A stretch of 64,000 nt of DNA from Pseudomonadota bacterium (GCA_021805545.1 JAJZFB010000081.1:1-64000); one strand, 5' to 3'. Positions 26,106 to 34,829 are shown, counted from the stretch's first letter. Notes: generated by a model from the letters alone, not told the origin. Numbers and translations are program-made.

Positions 26106-26546
26106 ATGGCCATGTACAGGATAATGTTTCTCCTCAAACGCAAACCGCACATGACGCATGAACAATTCCGCGCGCATTTCGAACGCTCGCACGCGCCAAT
26201 GGCGCTGAAGTTTTGCGGCCATCTCTTCAGCCAGTACCAGCGCCATTATGCGGATACAGTATGGTGCGGCGGCGACTCCCGCAAACCGGATAGCGGCTTT
26301 GGCCCCACACCCTGGAATTGGGATTTGCTCTCGGTTTGGACCTTGCCCAGCGAGGCGCATTACCACGAGGTCATCCGCATCATGGAATCACCCGGGATCA
26401 AGCCATTATTTGAAGCCGATGAAGACCGCATCATCGACCGCGAGGCCACTGTGATGATTCCCTGCAACGTTGCGGACACAGGTACAAATTTTGCCGCCAC
26501 AGGCACCGTGTTCGATACCCCCACGGGCATCCCCTCCTGGAACTAA
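26106..26546 (+). CDS. EthD domain (ferredoxin-fold) protein
   Basis: The 146-residue protein has the EthD pattern: a YRIMFLLKRKP strand, MTHEQFRAHFERSHAPMAL, and WDLLSVWTLPSEAHYHEV further on. Proteins of this group are small dimers found with ether, steroid or aromatic degradation genes. A purine-rich AGGGCAGG precedes the ATG. A dehydrogenase gene follows 30 bases later, so they form an operon. The reaction is unknown. Confidence 0.83.
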   Translation: MAMYRIMFLLKRKPHMTHEQFRAHFERSHAPMALKFCGHLFSQYQRHYADTVWCGGDSRKPDSGFGPTPWNWDLLSVWTLPSEAHYHEVIRIMESPGIKPLFEADEDRIIDREATVMIPCNVADTGTNFAATGTVFDTPTGIPSWN

Positions 26547-26576
26547 ATCGCCACATTTTACGGAAAGGCTGAAAAC

Positions 26577-27635
26577 ATGACGAAACCGGGTAAACGCTAC
26601 CGCGTGGCGCAATGGGCCACGGGCAATGTGGGCACGCGGGCCCTGCGCCGCGTCATCGAGCATCCTGATCTCGATTTGGTTGGCGTATGGGTACATAGCA
26701 CCAGCAAAGCGGGGCGCGATGCTGGCGAGCTGGCGGATTTGCCGCATACCGGCGTTAAAGCCACAAACAAGATGGAGGATATTCTCGCCACCAAGCCCGA
26801 CTGCGTACTGTATATGCCGCATGTCTGCGATTTTGACGAGATTTGTACCTTGCTGGAAGCGGGCATCAACATTGTCACCACGCGCATGGAATTGCAGAAC
26901 CCCAAAGCGCTCGACCAGAAAATTTACGATCGCGTGCAGGCGGCGTGCCATAAGGGCCAAAGCTCCATCCACGCCACCGGCTCCAGCCCTGGTTTCATTT
27001 CCGAGGCTATTCCCATCGTGCTCGCCTCCATCCAGCGCCGTTTTGACTATCTCACCATCAATGAATTCGCCGATTGCTCCTCGCGCAACTCACCCGAGAT
27101 GCTGTTTGAGATGATGGGATTCGGCAAAACCCCGGGGGCAGCCAACCAGGCGGCACTCGACCATGCGCGGCTTTGCTTTGGCCCATCGCTCCAGCTTTTT
27201 GCCACCAGCATCGGCCTGCCCGTGGAAAATTTTGAAGTCTCCGGCGCGGTGGGTCTGGCGCGGCGGGATGTCCACATTGCTGCTGGCATTGTCCCGGCCG
27301 GCACCATCGCCGCCATGAAGACAATAATCGCCGGGATGCGGGGGGGCAAACCCATTGTCAGCTTCACGTCCAACTGGTTTGTTTCGGCTGATGTAAATAC
27401 CAGCGATGGGCAGGAATGGGAATTTCTTTCCCCCTCTGGCTGGCGGGTAAGGCTGCAGGGTGATTGCCCTCTGGATGTTGCCATCTCCTTCCCCTGCCCG
27501 ATTGAGGATTATGCGGATATGACGCCAGGCCTTACCGCGCACCGGCCCGTAAACGCCATACCTTACGTGTGCGAGGCACCACCCGGCGTACAAACCACGG
27601 CTGATTTGCCGCAAATTATCGCGCGGCTGGGATAA
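26577..27635 (+). CDS. NAD(P)-dependent DapB-like / 2,4-diaminopentanoate dehydrogenase-like protein
   Basis: The 352-residue protein starts with the Rossmann segment VAQWATGNVGTRALRRVIEHP. It continues DLVGVWVHS, DCVLYMPHV and GINIVTTRMEL, the layout of the dihydrodipicolinate reductase N-terminal family and of amine dehydrogenases such as OrdH. The C-terminal half has no recognised motif beyond that. Together with the EthD gene it suggests a small catabolic operon of unknown substrate. A GC-rich hairpin follows the stop. Confidence 0.78.
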   Translation: MTKPGKRYRVAQWATGNVGTRALRRVIEHPDLDLVGVWVHSTSKAGRDAGELADLPHTGVKATNKMEDILATKPDCVLYMPHVCDFDEICTLLEAGINIVTTRMELQNPKALDQKIYDRVQAACHKGQSSIHATGSSPGFISEAIPIVLASIQRRFDYLTINEFADCSSRNSPEMLFEMMGFGKTPGAANQAALDHARLCFGPSLQLFATSIGLPVENFEVSGAVGLARRDVHIAAGIVPAGTIAAMKTIIAGMRGGKPIVSFTSNWFVSADVNTSDGQEWEFLSPSGWRVRLQGDCPLDVAISFPCPIEDYADMTPGLTAHRPVNAIPYVCEAPPGVQTTADLPQIIARLG

Positions 27636-27638
27636 CGG

Positions 27639-27671
27639 GGCCCCCGGTTGAGCCGCCACTCAACCGGGGCC
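27639..27671 (+). terminator. Strong GC hairpin after the dehydrogenase gene
   Basis: CCCCGGTTGAG (27642-27652) pairs with CTCAACCGGGG (27659-27669) around a 6-base loop, extended by GG/CC after one bulged C. It begins three bases after the stop codon. No T-tract follows, so it may end transcription weakly or protect the 3' end. Confidence 0.45.
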
Positions 27672-27873
27672 TATGGAATGAATTGGCATGCGGCCCAAGC
27701 GCTTTTGCGGCAAGGCAATTTCAGGACCAAACACATAGCGGCAAAAAATCAGCCCCGATTCGCGCTGCACCGCGTGGCGCAGCGTGGAAGCCACCAAATT
27801 CAGCCCGGCCCGCCTGGGCACGCTGGCCAAAAAAATTCAGCGCCGCCATATCCGGCTCGCCCTCGGGCAGTTT

Positions 27874-27957
27874 AGCGCGCGATGACTTGAGATGCGCTCG
27901 CTTTGCGCGCGATTCGAAAATCTGAATCGCGCTCTACCTCATTGAGTGAGAGCCGTG
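27874..27957. repeat. Palindromic element, copy C (left module only)
   Basis: It carries AGCGCGCGATGACTTGAGAT, the GCTCGCTTTGCGCGC hairpin, GATTC...GAATC, the partner ATCGCGCT and the AGAGCCG start of the right module, then stops. The 3' hairpin module is absent, so modules can exist apart. Confidence 0.75.
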
Positions 27958-27996
27958 TGCATACGCATAATCCAGCCGCGGTAGCTTCTGGCGCGG

Positions 27997-28557
27997 CTAC
28001 CCTTCCAGCTCGGAATCCCAGTACAGAAAATCCCGCCAGCTTTCATGCAGATAATTGGGCGGGAAATGCCGGCCATTATCCTGCAGCTCGTAACTGGTCG
28101 GACGGCGCGGTTCCACACGCGGAATCATGCCGCATTCGCGCGGCATTTTGCTGCCCTTGCGTAAATTGCAGGGGCCGCAGGCGGTTACCACATTCTCCCA
28201 GCTCGTGCGCCCGCCGCGGGCGCGGGGAATAACATGGTCGAAGGTCAGCTCCTGCGTCACGCGCCTGGCATCGCAATACTGGCAGCTAAACCCGTCGCGC
28301 AGAAACACGTTAAAGCGCGTGAAAGCCGGGGTGCGGGCGGAGGGAATGAAGTCACGCAGCGCGATAACACTGGGCAGACGCATGGAAAACGACGGCGAGC
28401 GGACCTCTTTTTCATATTCCGAAAGCACGGAAACCCGGTCGAGGAACACCGCTTTCACGGCATCCTGCCAGGTCCAGGTCGATAACGGAAAATAAGACAG
28501 CGGACGGAAATCCGCATTCAGCACAAGGACGGGGTAATGCATCCCGCCGTCAGGCAT
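27997..28557 (-). CDS. HNH endonuclease
   Basis: The 186-residue protein has the HNH/RRXRR-type layout of chromosomal alphaproteobacterial HNH proteins. It starts VLVLNADFRPLSYFPLSTW; a CQYC zinc pair, LTFDHVIPRARGG with the catalytic HV, WENVVTACGPCNLRKG with the second CxxC, and a C-terminal Trp-rich tail follow. ATG 28557 follows AGGG at six bases; ATG 28542 is also possible. The family is widespread and not linked here to any restriction or phage gene; its cellular role is not established. Confidence 0.88.
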   Translation of the reverse strand: MPDGGMHYPVLVLNADFRPLSYFPLSTWTWQDAVKAVFLDRVSVLSEYEKEVRSPSFSMRLPSVIALRDFIPSARTPAFTRFNVFLRDGFSCQYCDARRVTQELTFDHVIPRARGGRTSWENVVTACGPCNLRKGSKMPRECGMIPRVEPRRPTSYELQDNGRHFPPNYLHESWRDFLYWDSELEG

Positions 28558-28736
28558 TACACGCCCTATCCCAGCGAGGGACAAAATCTTGAGGGGCAGC
28601 CACGAAAACCGCCCACATATGGTAGCGCGTCCGAGTCATGGGGGATTTATGACAAACAAGGCGCTGCACCGCAACCCATATGTCCAAATGTCAGCCATTT
28701 GTCATGCGCCCCTGGCGTACTTACACTCCGGCACGC

Positions 28737-29549
28737 ATGCCCGTCATTTCCCGTTTTGCCCCCAGCCCCACCGGCTATCTGCATCTGGGCCACGCCTATT
28801 CGGCGTGGATGGCCTGGCGCCGCGCGGATGTTTTCCGCCTGCGGCTGGAGGATATAGACCGCACGCGCTGCCGCCCGGAATATTACCCCGGTATTGAGGA
28901 AGATTTGCACTGGCTGGGGCTAAGCTGGCAGGGCGAGGTGCGTGTGCAGTCGGCACACATGGCCGATTATGCCGCCGCCCTGGCCAAATTGCAGGCGCGC
29001 GGCCTGCTATACCCCTGCTTTTGCACCCGTGCCGATATTGCCCGCGCCGCCACCGCCCCGCATGGGCCGGAAAGCATTTACCCTGGCACTTGCCGGCATC
29101 TTTCCAGCTCGGCGCGGCAGGCCCGGATAATTGCGGGCACGCCCTACGCGCTGCGGCTGAGTATCGCCAAAGCCCGGGCTGAAACCGGGACTTTGCGTTT
29201 TTTCGAAGAAAATACCGGCTGGACCGAAGCGCAGCCGGAACGGCTGGGAGACGTGGTGCTGGCCCGCAAGGACACACCAGCCAGCTACCATCTTTGTGTT
29301 GTACATGATGACGCGCTGCAAGGCATCACCCATGTCATACGCGGCGAGGATCTGCGCGAGGCCACGCATGTTCATGTGCTCCTGCAAAATCTGCTGGGCC
29401 TGCCAACCCCCATTTACGCGCACCACAAATTGCTGCGCGGGCCAGATGGCAACCGCCTGGCAAAGCGCAGCAACAGCGCCACATTGCGGGCATGGCGCGC
29501 CGCTGGTGTCAGCGCTGCAAACATTCTTAACAATTTCGAGGAAGCATGA
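28737..29549 (+). CDS. gluQRS: Glutamyl-Q tRNA(Asp) synthetase
   Basis: The 270-residue protein is a truncated glutamyl-tRNA synthetase paralogue lacking an anticodon-binding domain. It starts RFAPSPTGYLHLGHAYSA (HIGH motif as HLGH) and has RLEDIDRTRCRP, a Cys/His zinc site around YPCFCTRADI and CRH, HVIRGEDL, and the KMSKS-like RLAKR. It attaches glutamate to queuosine in tRNA-Asp. ATG 28737 is chosen by family N-terminus. The stop overlaps the CPBP gene (ATGA). Confidence 0.92.
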   Translation: MPVISRFAPSPTGYLHLGHAYSAWMAWRRADVFRLRLEDIDRTRCRPEYYPGIEEDLHWLGLSWQGEVRVQSAHMADYAAALAKLQARGLLYPCFCTRADIARAATAPHGPESIYPGTCRHLSSSARQARIIAGTPYALRLSIAKARAETGTLRFFEENTGWTEAQPERLGDVVLARKDTPASYHLCVVHDDALQGITHVIRGEDLREATHVHVLLQNLLGLPTPIYAHHKLLRGPDGNRLAKRSNSATLRAWRAAGVSAANILNNFEEA

Positions 29550-30508
29550 AAAAAATCCTCTGGGCACTGCTCTGGTTCCTCGCTTTCGCGCTCGCGGGTT
29601 GCGCCGCCATGGCCGGGGCATCCCTGGCCATGCTGCGCCACGCCGTGCCGCCATTCATCTTGCTGCGCCTCGCCGCCTTTGGGGCGGTGCCGGGCATTCA
29701 GCTATGGGTCATTGCCCTGGTATTTGCCGCCCTGCCCGGCGCCCGCCCAGCACCCAGCGCCCAGCGCGGCTTTGGGCTGGCCCAAGGGCTGTGGAGCATG
29801 GCTGGCACCGCCCTGATGATGGGCTGCGGTGCCATGCTTGCCTACGGGGCGGGCATCTACCTGGTGCTGCTGCAGCGCCTTGCCGGCCACCGCCTCGCTT
29901 TTCCTGGCCAGCACAACATCCCGCTGCTCATGGCCTCTCTGCTGGCCAGCGAGCTGCTCGCCGCCTGGTGGCTCATCTGGTATGTGCGCCGCCAAGGCCC
30001 GGCCAGGCTTACCGAAGGCGGTGCTGGCGGCATTGCCTGGCGTCCGGCCCCACCCCGGGCCTATGGCATGGCGGCACTCGGCGCGCTGGCTGTCATGCTG
30101 CTGGTTGGGGCGGAGGCCACGCTCTACCCGCCTGATCTCAGCCAGCTTTCAAACCTCGCCCTGGCACGGCTGCTGCAAGGCCCGGCCATTATCACCCTGC
30201 TTACCGCGTCGGTCATCATTATCATGGCCCCGCTTATCGAGGAGCTGCTGTTCCGCGGCATCGCCTTTGCCGGAATCGCCGCCAGGCTGGGGCCGGGCTG
30301 GGCAACGGCGCTCACCACGCTCGTCTTCACCGCGCTGCATGCGCCGGAGAAAATCCTCTACCCGCCGGGCTTTGCCGATGTTGCCGCCATTGCCCTGCTT
30401 TCCTGCTGGCTGCGGCTGCGCTACCGCTCCATCCGCCCCGGTATGATGATGCATTTTTTGTATAATGGCGGCATGCTGCTGGTGCCACTGCTGGGCGCGG
30501 GCAAATAG
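29546..30508 (+). CDS. CPBP-family intramembrane glutamic protease
   Basis: The 320-residue protein has about eight hydrophobic helices. The CPBP/ABI motifs are EELLFRGIAF (Glu-Glu-x3-Arg), ALTTLVFTALHA and the later HFLYNGG with conserved His and Asn. Family members cleave within membranes or act in CAAX processing. It starts within gluQRS (4-base overlap), so translation is coupled. The role in this organism is unknown. Confidence 0.86.
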   Translation: MKKILWALLWFLAFALAGCAAMAGASLAMLRHAVPPFILLRLAAFGAVPGIQLWVIALVFAALPGARPAPSAQRGFGLAQGLWSMAGTALMMGCGAMLAYGAGIYLVLLQRLAGHRLAFPGQHNIPLLMASLLASELLAAWWLIWYVRRQGPARLTEGGAGGIAWRPAPPRAYGMAALGALAVMLLVGAEATLYPPDLSQLSNLALARLLQGPAIITLLTASVIIIMAPLIEELLFRGIAFAGIAARLGPGWATALTTLVFTALHAPEKILYPPGFADVAAIALLSCWLRLRYRSIRPGMMMHFLYNGGMLLVPLLGAGK

Positions 30509-30604
30509 CGGGAAACCGCGCATGGCCGTGTGCCGCGCCCTTCATTTGGCAGAGACCGAAAACTTGCGTAAACAGACCCGCAATATCCGGTTGGAGACGA
30601 GACA

Positions 30605-30841
30605 ATGGGTGGATTGAGCATTTGGCACTGGCTGGTGGTGCTGGCCGCGATCACGCTGATTTTCGGCGTGGGGCGCATCGGCAACGTAATGGGCGAAGTC
30701 GGTAAGGGCATCAAGAACTTCAAACAGGCGATGAGCGAGGACGAGACGAAGAAGACCGAGGATGCCTCAATGAGCGCCCCAGGCTCTCTCAACGCACCTG
30801 CCCCCGAGCAGCAGCAGAAAACCACAATCAACCAAGGCTGA
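30605..30841 (+). CDS. tatA: Twin-arginine translocase subunit TatA
   Basis: The 78-residue protein has the TatA layout: one short N-terminal membrane helix (LSIWHWLVVLAAITLIFG), the hinge FGVGRIGNVMGEVGKGIKNF, an amphipathic helix, and an acidic, Gln/Pro-rich tail. It forms the pore for folded proteins with TatBC, which are not in this window. GGAG precedes the ATG. mtnB follows two bases after the stop, an unusual partner for tatA. Confidence 0.92.
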   Translation: MGGLSIWHWLVVLAAITLIFGVGRIGNVMGEVGKGIKNFKQAMSEDETKKTEDASMSAPGSLNAPAPEQQQKTTINQG

Positions 30842-30843
30842 TT

Positions 30844-31437
30844 GTGGTTCCCGCAGAGCTGGCGGCGCAGCTGGCCGAGGCCGGCCGGCGCATGGATACA
30901 CGCAACTGGGTGCCCGGCTCCGCCGGTAACCTCTCCGCGCGCATCGATGCCACGCGCCTCGCCATCACCCGCTCCGGCGTGCATAAGGGCCGGCTGGCCG
31001 ATGCCGACATCATTGCCGTGGATTATGCGGGCGAGGCGCTGGTGGACGGGCAGAAGCCCAGCGCCGAAACGCTGCTGCATTGCCAGCTCTACCGCCTGTT
31101 TCCGCCCATCGGCGCGGTGCTGCATGGCCATTCCGTGGCCGCCACCGTGCTTTCCATGCGCGGCGCCATCACCTTCTCCAATTACGAGCTGGTAAAGGCC
31201 TTCGGCTTCGCCACGCATGAAATGGATGTGGTGCTGCCCGTGTACGAGAACGACCAGGACATGGCGCGTCTGGCCGCCTGTATCGAGCCGCTGCTGCAAA
31301 ACAACCCTCCCATTGGCTACGTGATTGCCGGGCACGGCGTTTACGCCTGGGGCACCACTGTGGAACACGCGTTCTGGCGCCTGGAGGCGCTGGAATTCCT
31401 GCTGCAATGCGAGCTGGAGCAAAGGCGCCTGCCATGA
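30844..31437 (+). CDS. mtnB: Methylthioribulose-1-phosphate dehydratase
   Basis: The 197-residue class II aldolase/adducin-fold enzyme dehydrates methylthioribulose-1-phosphate in methionine salvage. Visible features are WVPGSAGNLSARID, ITRSGVHKG, KPSAETLLH, the zinc ligands in VLHGHSVAA, and GYVIAGHGVYAWG. The start is GTG two bases after tatA; the stop overlaps mtnD (ATGA). mtnB, mtnD and mtnC are contiguous. Confidence 0.93.
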   Translation: MVPAELAAQLAEAGRRMDTRNWVPGSAGNLSARIDATRLAITRSGVHKGRLADADIIAVDYAGEALVDGQKPSAETLLHCQLYRLFPPIGAVLHGHSVAATVLSMRGAITFSNYELVKAFGFATHEMDVVLPVYENDQDMARLAACIEPLLQNNPPIGYVIAGHGVYAWGTTVEHAFWRLEALEFLLQCELEQRRLP

Positions 31438-31973
31438 CCAAACTGACCGTTTATGCCGATAACGCGCCTGGCGTGCCGGTATTCGAATCCGGGAACCCGG
31501 GCAAAATCGTCCCCGTGCTGCGCGAAATCAATGTGGGGTTCGAACGCTGGGACGCGCCGGTGCATGTGGCGCCGGATGCGGATAACGCGGCAATCCTCGA
31601 CGCCTTCCGCCCGTTTCTCGACGCGCTGATGGGCGAAACCGGCGCAGGCTCGGCCGATGTGGTGAAGCTGACGCCGGAACACCCGCAAGCCGCGGCGCTG
31701 CGCGCGAAATTTCTCGCCGAGCATACGCATACCGAACCTGAAATCCGCTTCTTCGTGGCCGGCTCGGGCCATTTCGTGCTGCATGAAAATGGCAAGGTTT
31801 ACGATATTCTCTGCGAAAAAGACGACCTGATCCAGGTGCCCGCGGGCATCAAACATTGGTTCGATGCGGGTACAGCGCCCTTCTTCACCGCCTTGCGGGT
31901 CTTTACCGACACATCGGGCTGGGTCGCGCATTACACGGGCGATACAATCTCGCAGCGCTTTCCCGTCACGTGA
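31434..31973 (+). CDS. mtnD: Acireductone dioxygenase
   Basis: The 179-residue cupin has the metal site HTHTEPEIRFFVAG (H-x-H-x4-E) and a second His in IKHWFDAG. With Fe(II) the family produces the keto-acid precursor of methionine and formate; with Ni(II) it goes off-pathway to CO. ATG 31434 overlaps mtnB and the TGA overlaps the mtnC GTG start. The length is normal. Confidence 0.93.
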   Translation: MTKLTVYADNAPGVPVFESGNPGKIVPVLREINVGFERWDAPVHVAPDADNAAILDAFRPFLDALMGETGAGSADVVKLTPEHPQAAALRAKFLAEHTHTEPEIRFFVAGSGHFVLHENGKVYDILCEKDDLIQVPAGIKHWFDAGTAPFFTALRVFTDTSGWVAHYTGDTISQRFPVT

Positions 31974-32626
31974 CAATTTCCGCCATCATCACCGATATCG
32001 AGGGCACCACAACGCCCATCGCCTTCGTGCATCGCGTGCTGTTCCCCTATGCGCGGGAGCGCATGGCCCAGTTCGCCGCCTCGGGCCATGCTGCCCTGGC
32101 CGGTGTGCCGGAGCCAAAGCTGGAAACGCTGCTGGGATGGATGGAGCGCGATGAGAAAATCACCGCGCTGAAGACCATCCAGGGCATTTTGTGGGAAAAT
32201 GGCTACCGCAGCGGCGCGCTAAAGGCCGAAATTTACGAAGACATCGCCCCTGCTTTGCGGCGCTGGGCACGCGCCGGGCTGCGGCTTTACGTTTATTCCT
32301 CCGGCTCGGTGCCTGCACAAAAGCTGCTCTTCGGCCACACCCCGGCGGGCGATCTAACGCCCCTTTTCCAATCCTATTTTGATACAGGCGCCGGCCCCAA
32401 GCGCGAGCGGTCGAGCTATGAGGCCATTGCCAAGGGAATCGGCCTGCCGGGCGCGGAAATCCTCTTCCTCTCAGACATGGAGGTAGAGCTGGACGCCGCC
32501 AAGGCAGCGGGGCTGCAAACCTGCCAGCTCATCCGCGCGCAAGACGGCACAAAGCCCAGCACCCGCCACCCCACTGCCGCCAGCTTCAGCGAAGTGGCTC
32601 AGCAATTTGGCCTGCCCCATGCCTAA
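31970..32626 (+). CDS. mtnC: Enolase-phosphatase E1 (methionine salvage)
   Basis: The 218-residue HAD-superfamily enzyme enolises and dephosphorylates diketo-methylthiopentane phosphate to the acireductone used by MtnD. HAD motif I is TDIEGTTTPI, motif II YVYSSGSVPAQKLLF, and motif IV LFLSDMEVELDAAKAAG. The start is GTG 31970, overlapping the mtnD stop (GTGA). Its end overlaps lnt by eight bases. Confidence 0.93.
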   Translation: MTISAIITDIEGTTTPIAFVHRVLFPYARERMAQFAASGHAALAGVPEPKLETLLGWMERDEKITALKTIQGILWENGYRSGALKAEIYEDIAPALRRWARAGLRLYVYSSGSVPAQKLLFGHTPAGDLTPLFQSYFDTGAGPKRERSSYEAIAKGIGLPGAEILFLSDMEVELDAAKAAGLQTCQLIRAQDGTKPSTRHPTAASFSEVAQQFGLPHA

Positions 32627-34124
32627 ACGCCCCAGGGAAATCGCCCGCGCCGTACATCGCTACACCAACGCCCGCCCCGCTTTGCGGGCGTTTTTATGGG
32701 GGCTGGCCGCCGCACTGGCTTTGCCGCCCGTACATTTCCTGCCTGCGCTGCTTTTCTCCGTTCCCGGCTTTCTGCGCATCATCAATCAGGCAGGCTCCAT
32801 CCGCCGCGTTATGGCCCTGGGCTGGCTTTACGGTTTTGGCACCGCCCTGGCCGGGCTTTACTGGATCACGGAACCCATCCTCACCGAGGCTTCCACCTTC
32901 TGGTGGCTGGTGCCCTTCGCCGCCCCGGCCATAGCCGCGGCCGTGGCCTGCTACACCATCCCGCCCGCCCTGGCGGCCTGGGCCACCCGCCCCGGCGCCG
33001 GGCGGCTGCTGGTGTTCGCGGGGGTGTGGACCATCTCCAATATTGGCCAGCAATTCTGGTTTTCGGGTTTTCCCTGGAATTATTGGGGCACGGACTGGAC
33101 CATTCCTGGCATTATCGGCGATATTTTCATCCAGCCCGCCGCCTGGGTTAGCGTGCATGGGCTTACCCTGCTCACCGTGCTGCTGGCCGGGCTGCCCACG
33201 CTGCGCAAGCGCGGGCCAGAAATTCTGCTCTCCGCTCTATTGCTCTGGGGCGGCTTTGGCTGGCTACGGCTGCAAACGCCCCTGGCTTTCACCGGGCTTA
33301 CCGTGGCCATGCTGCAGCCCAACGCGCCCGAGCCGCCCGATTATTCCCGCCGCGCGCTGGAGGCAAGCTGGCAGCGCCTGCTAAGCATGAGCAACGCGGC
33401 CCTTAGCACACACCCCAACGCCATTATCTGGCCCGAAGGCGCCAGCCCCTGGCTGTTGGACAGCGACGCCACCGCCCGCGCCCAGCTTGCCAGCGTAACC
33501 GGCAGCACCCCCGTGCTGGCCGGCAGCCTGCGCATCGCCGGGCCGGGTGATTTCCGCAATTCGCTGGTGGCGCTTTCTGGTCCTGGCCCTGCTCTGGCTT
33601 ACTACGATAAATGGAAGCTGGTGCCGTTTGGCGAATACATGCCTAGATGGATCCCGCTCAAAATCATCCCCGACGCGCTGGGCGGCGGTTTCACCCCCGG
33701 CCCAGGGCCAAGAACAATAAGCATCAATGGCTTGCCGCCATTCGGTCCGCTTATCTGCTATGAGGACGTGTTCCCCGGCGAGATCGTGGACGAAGCGCAC
33801 CGCCCATCCTGGCTGGCCGCCATCACCGATGACTCCTGGTTCGGCAATACCAGTGGCCCCTACCAGCACTTCGTCAATGCCCAGCTCCGCGCCGTGGAGG
33901 AAGGCCTGCCACTCGCGCGCACCGCGAACTCAGGCCCCTCCGCCATGATTGACCCTTACGGCCGCGTCATCGCCTATTTGCCGCTTGGCGTGCAAGGCGT
34001 GCTCACCGCCCCATTGCCAGACGCCATAAGCCCCACTTTTTTCGCTCGGCATGGGCTGGAAATTCCGCTAGTACTAGGAGTTGTGACGATGCTTGCCGGG
34101 GTGCTGGTTTCCGCTTATATTTAA
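32619..34124 (+). CDS. lnt: Apolipoprotein N-acyltransferase
   Basis: The 501-residue inner-membrane enzyme adds the third acyl chain to lipoproteins. It has about six N-terminal membrane helices and a periplasmic nitrilase-fold domain with the catalytic triad Glu in IIWPEGASPW, Lys in YYDKWKLVPFGEY and Cys in LICYEDVFPG. A last membrane helix is at the C-terminus. ATG 32619 overlaps mtnC. lgt is at 15664, so two of three lipoprotein maturation enzymes are in the window. Confidence 0.95.
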   Translation: MPKRPREIARAVHRYTNARPALRAFLWGLAAALALPPVHFLPALLFSVPGFLRIINQAGSIRRVMALGWLYGFGTALAGLYWITEPILTEASTFWWLVPFAAPAIAAAVACYTIPPALAAWATRPGAGRLLVFAGVWTISNIGQQFWFSGFPWNYWGTDWTIPGIIGDIFIQPAAWVSVHGLTLLTVLLAGLPTLRKRGPEILLSALLLWGGFGWLRLQTPLAFTGLTVAMLQPNAPEPPDYSRRALEASWQRLLSMSNAALSTHPNAIIWPEGASPWLLDSDATARAQLASVTGSTPVLAGSLRIAGPGDFRNSLVALSGPGPALAYYDKWKLVPFGEYMPRWIPLKIIPDALGGGFTPGPGPRTISINGLPPFGPLICYEDVFPGEIVDEAHRPSWLAAITDDSWFGNTSGPYQHFVNAQLRAVEEGLPLARTANSGPSAMIDPYGRVIAYLPLGVQGVLTAPLPDAISPTFFARHGLEIPLVLGVVTMLAGVLVSAYI

Positions 34125-34198
34125 TGTAATAAATTAACCATTGCCCAAGGCTTGTCTATTTAATAATCCATTTTATCCAGATTTACATTGCGGTGATT

Positions 34199-34214
34199 GT
34201 TAATATATATTAAC
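34199..34214. promoter_or_regulatory. GTTAATATATATTAAC palindrome ahead of the XRE gene
   Basis: This perfect 16-bp palindrome is a GTTAA-N6-TTAAC site like the one at 6310. It lies in the AT-rich 34125-34349 gap, 58 bases after a TTAACCAT-type 13-mer (34129-34141) also present upstream of the Hint gene. It is probably part of the promoter control of the XRE regulator. Confidence 0.45.
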
Positions 34215-34349
34215 TTTCAACGTAATGCTGTAAATTGCGTGTCAAATATGGTCCGCTATTGTTATACAAGGGTTCGCGTGAACCAGTCTCTTACCGGAGC
34301 CGGAATTTCACGACGCCCACAACTGCCAGTTGGAGTAAATTGAGTAGTT

Positions 34350-34829
34350 ATGGCCGATGAAAACGCCGTACGTCCGGAACGGGAAAGCCGCCCAAGCCCC
34401 ATCGACATCCACGTCGGGTCACGCATTAGAATGCGCCGCACCTTGCTCGGCATGTCTCAGGAGCGGCTGGGCGATGCACTGGGGCTGACATTCCAGCAGG
34501 TGCAGAAATATGAGCGTGGCGTGAACCGGGTCGGCGCCTCCCGGCTGTTCGATATTTCCCGTGTCCTCGATGTGCCCATCTCCTTCTTCTTCGACGATAT
34601 GCCCGAAGGCATGTCCGAAACGCCCGTTTCTGGCCCTCGCGGCCGCGTTTACGGGTTCGCCGACCAGCAGGAGCCGTTCAATGCGGGTGTCGATGACCAG
34701 TTGACCAAGCGCGAAACCCTGGAACTCGTCCGCGCTTATTACCGTATTCCCGATGCCGCCATGCGCAAGCGCATGTTCGACCTCATGAAATCCCTGGCCC
34801 CGCCCGAAGCCGCTTTCGAGCCCAGCTAA
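34350..34829 (+). CDS. XRE-family helix-turn-helix regulator (alphaproteobacterial type)
   Basis: The 159-residue protein has an HTH_3 domain at about 20-82: VGSRIRMRRTLLGMSQERLGD, then LTFQQVQKYERGVNRVGASR and VPISFFFDD. A C-terminal helical region has the conserved-looking KRETLELVRAYYRI. This regulator often follows lnt in alphaproteobacteria and precedes metK, which is absent here. The AT-rich gap before it carries two palindromic sites. Its TAA stop abuts repeat copy D. Confidence 0.87.
   Translation: MADENAVRPERESRPSPIDIHVGSRIRMRRTLLGMSQERLGDALGLTFQQVQKYERGVNRVGASRLFDISRVLDVPISFFFDDMPEGMSETPVSGPRGRVYGFADQQEPFNAGVDDQLTKRETLELVRAYYRIPDAAMRKRMFDLMKSLAPPEAAFEPS

Larger units (their letters stand above)
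27636..27996. other. Gene-free interval with hairpin and repeat copy C
   Basis: There is a strong hairpin at 27639-27671 and a repeat copy at 27874-27957. Between them, 27672-27873 has no credible gene; short frames on both strands show no recognisable family. AGCCGCG/CGCGGCT at 27974-27998 may form a stem at the end of the HNH gene. Confidence 0.4.

Noticed and set aside
27648-27875. 75-codon frame between the dehydrogenase and repeat copy C
   Set aside because: It begins inside the terminator-like hairpin, has no ribosome binding site, low-complexity composition and no similarity I recognise.
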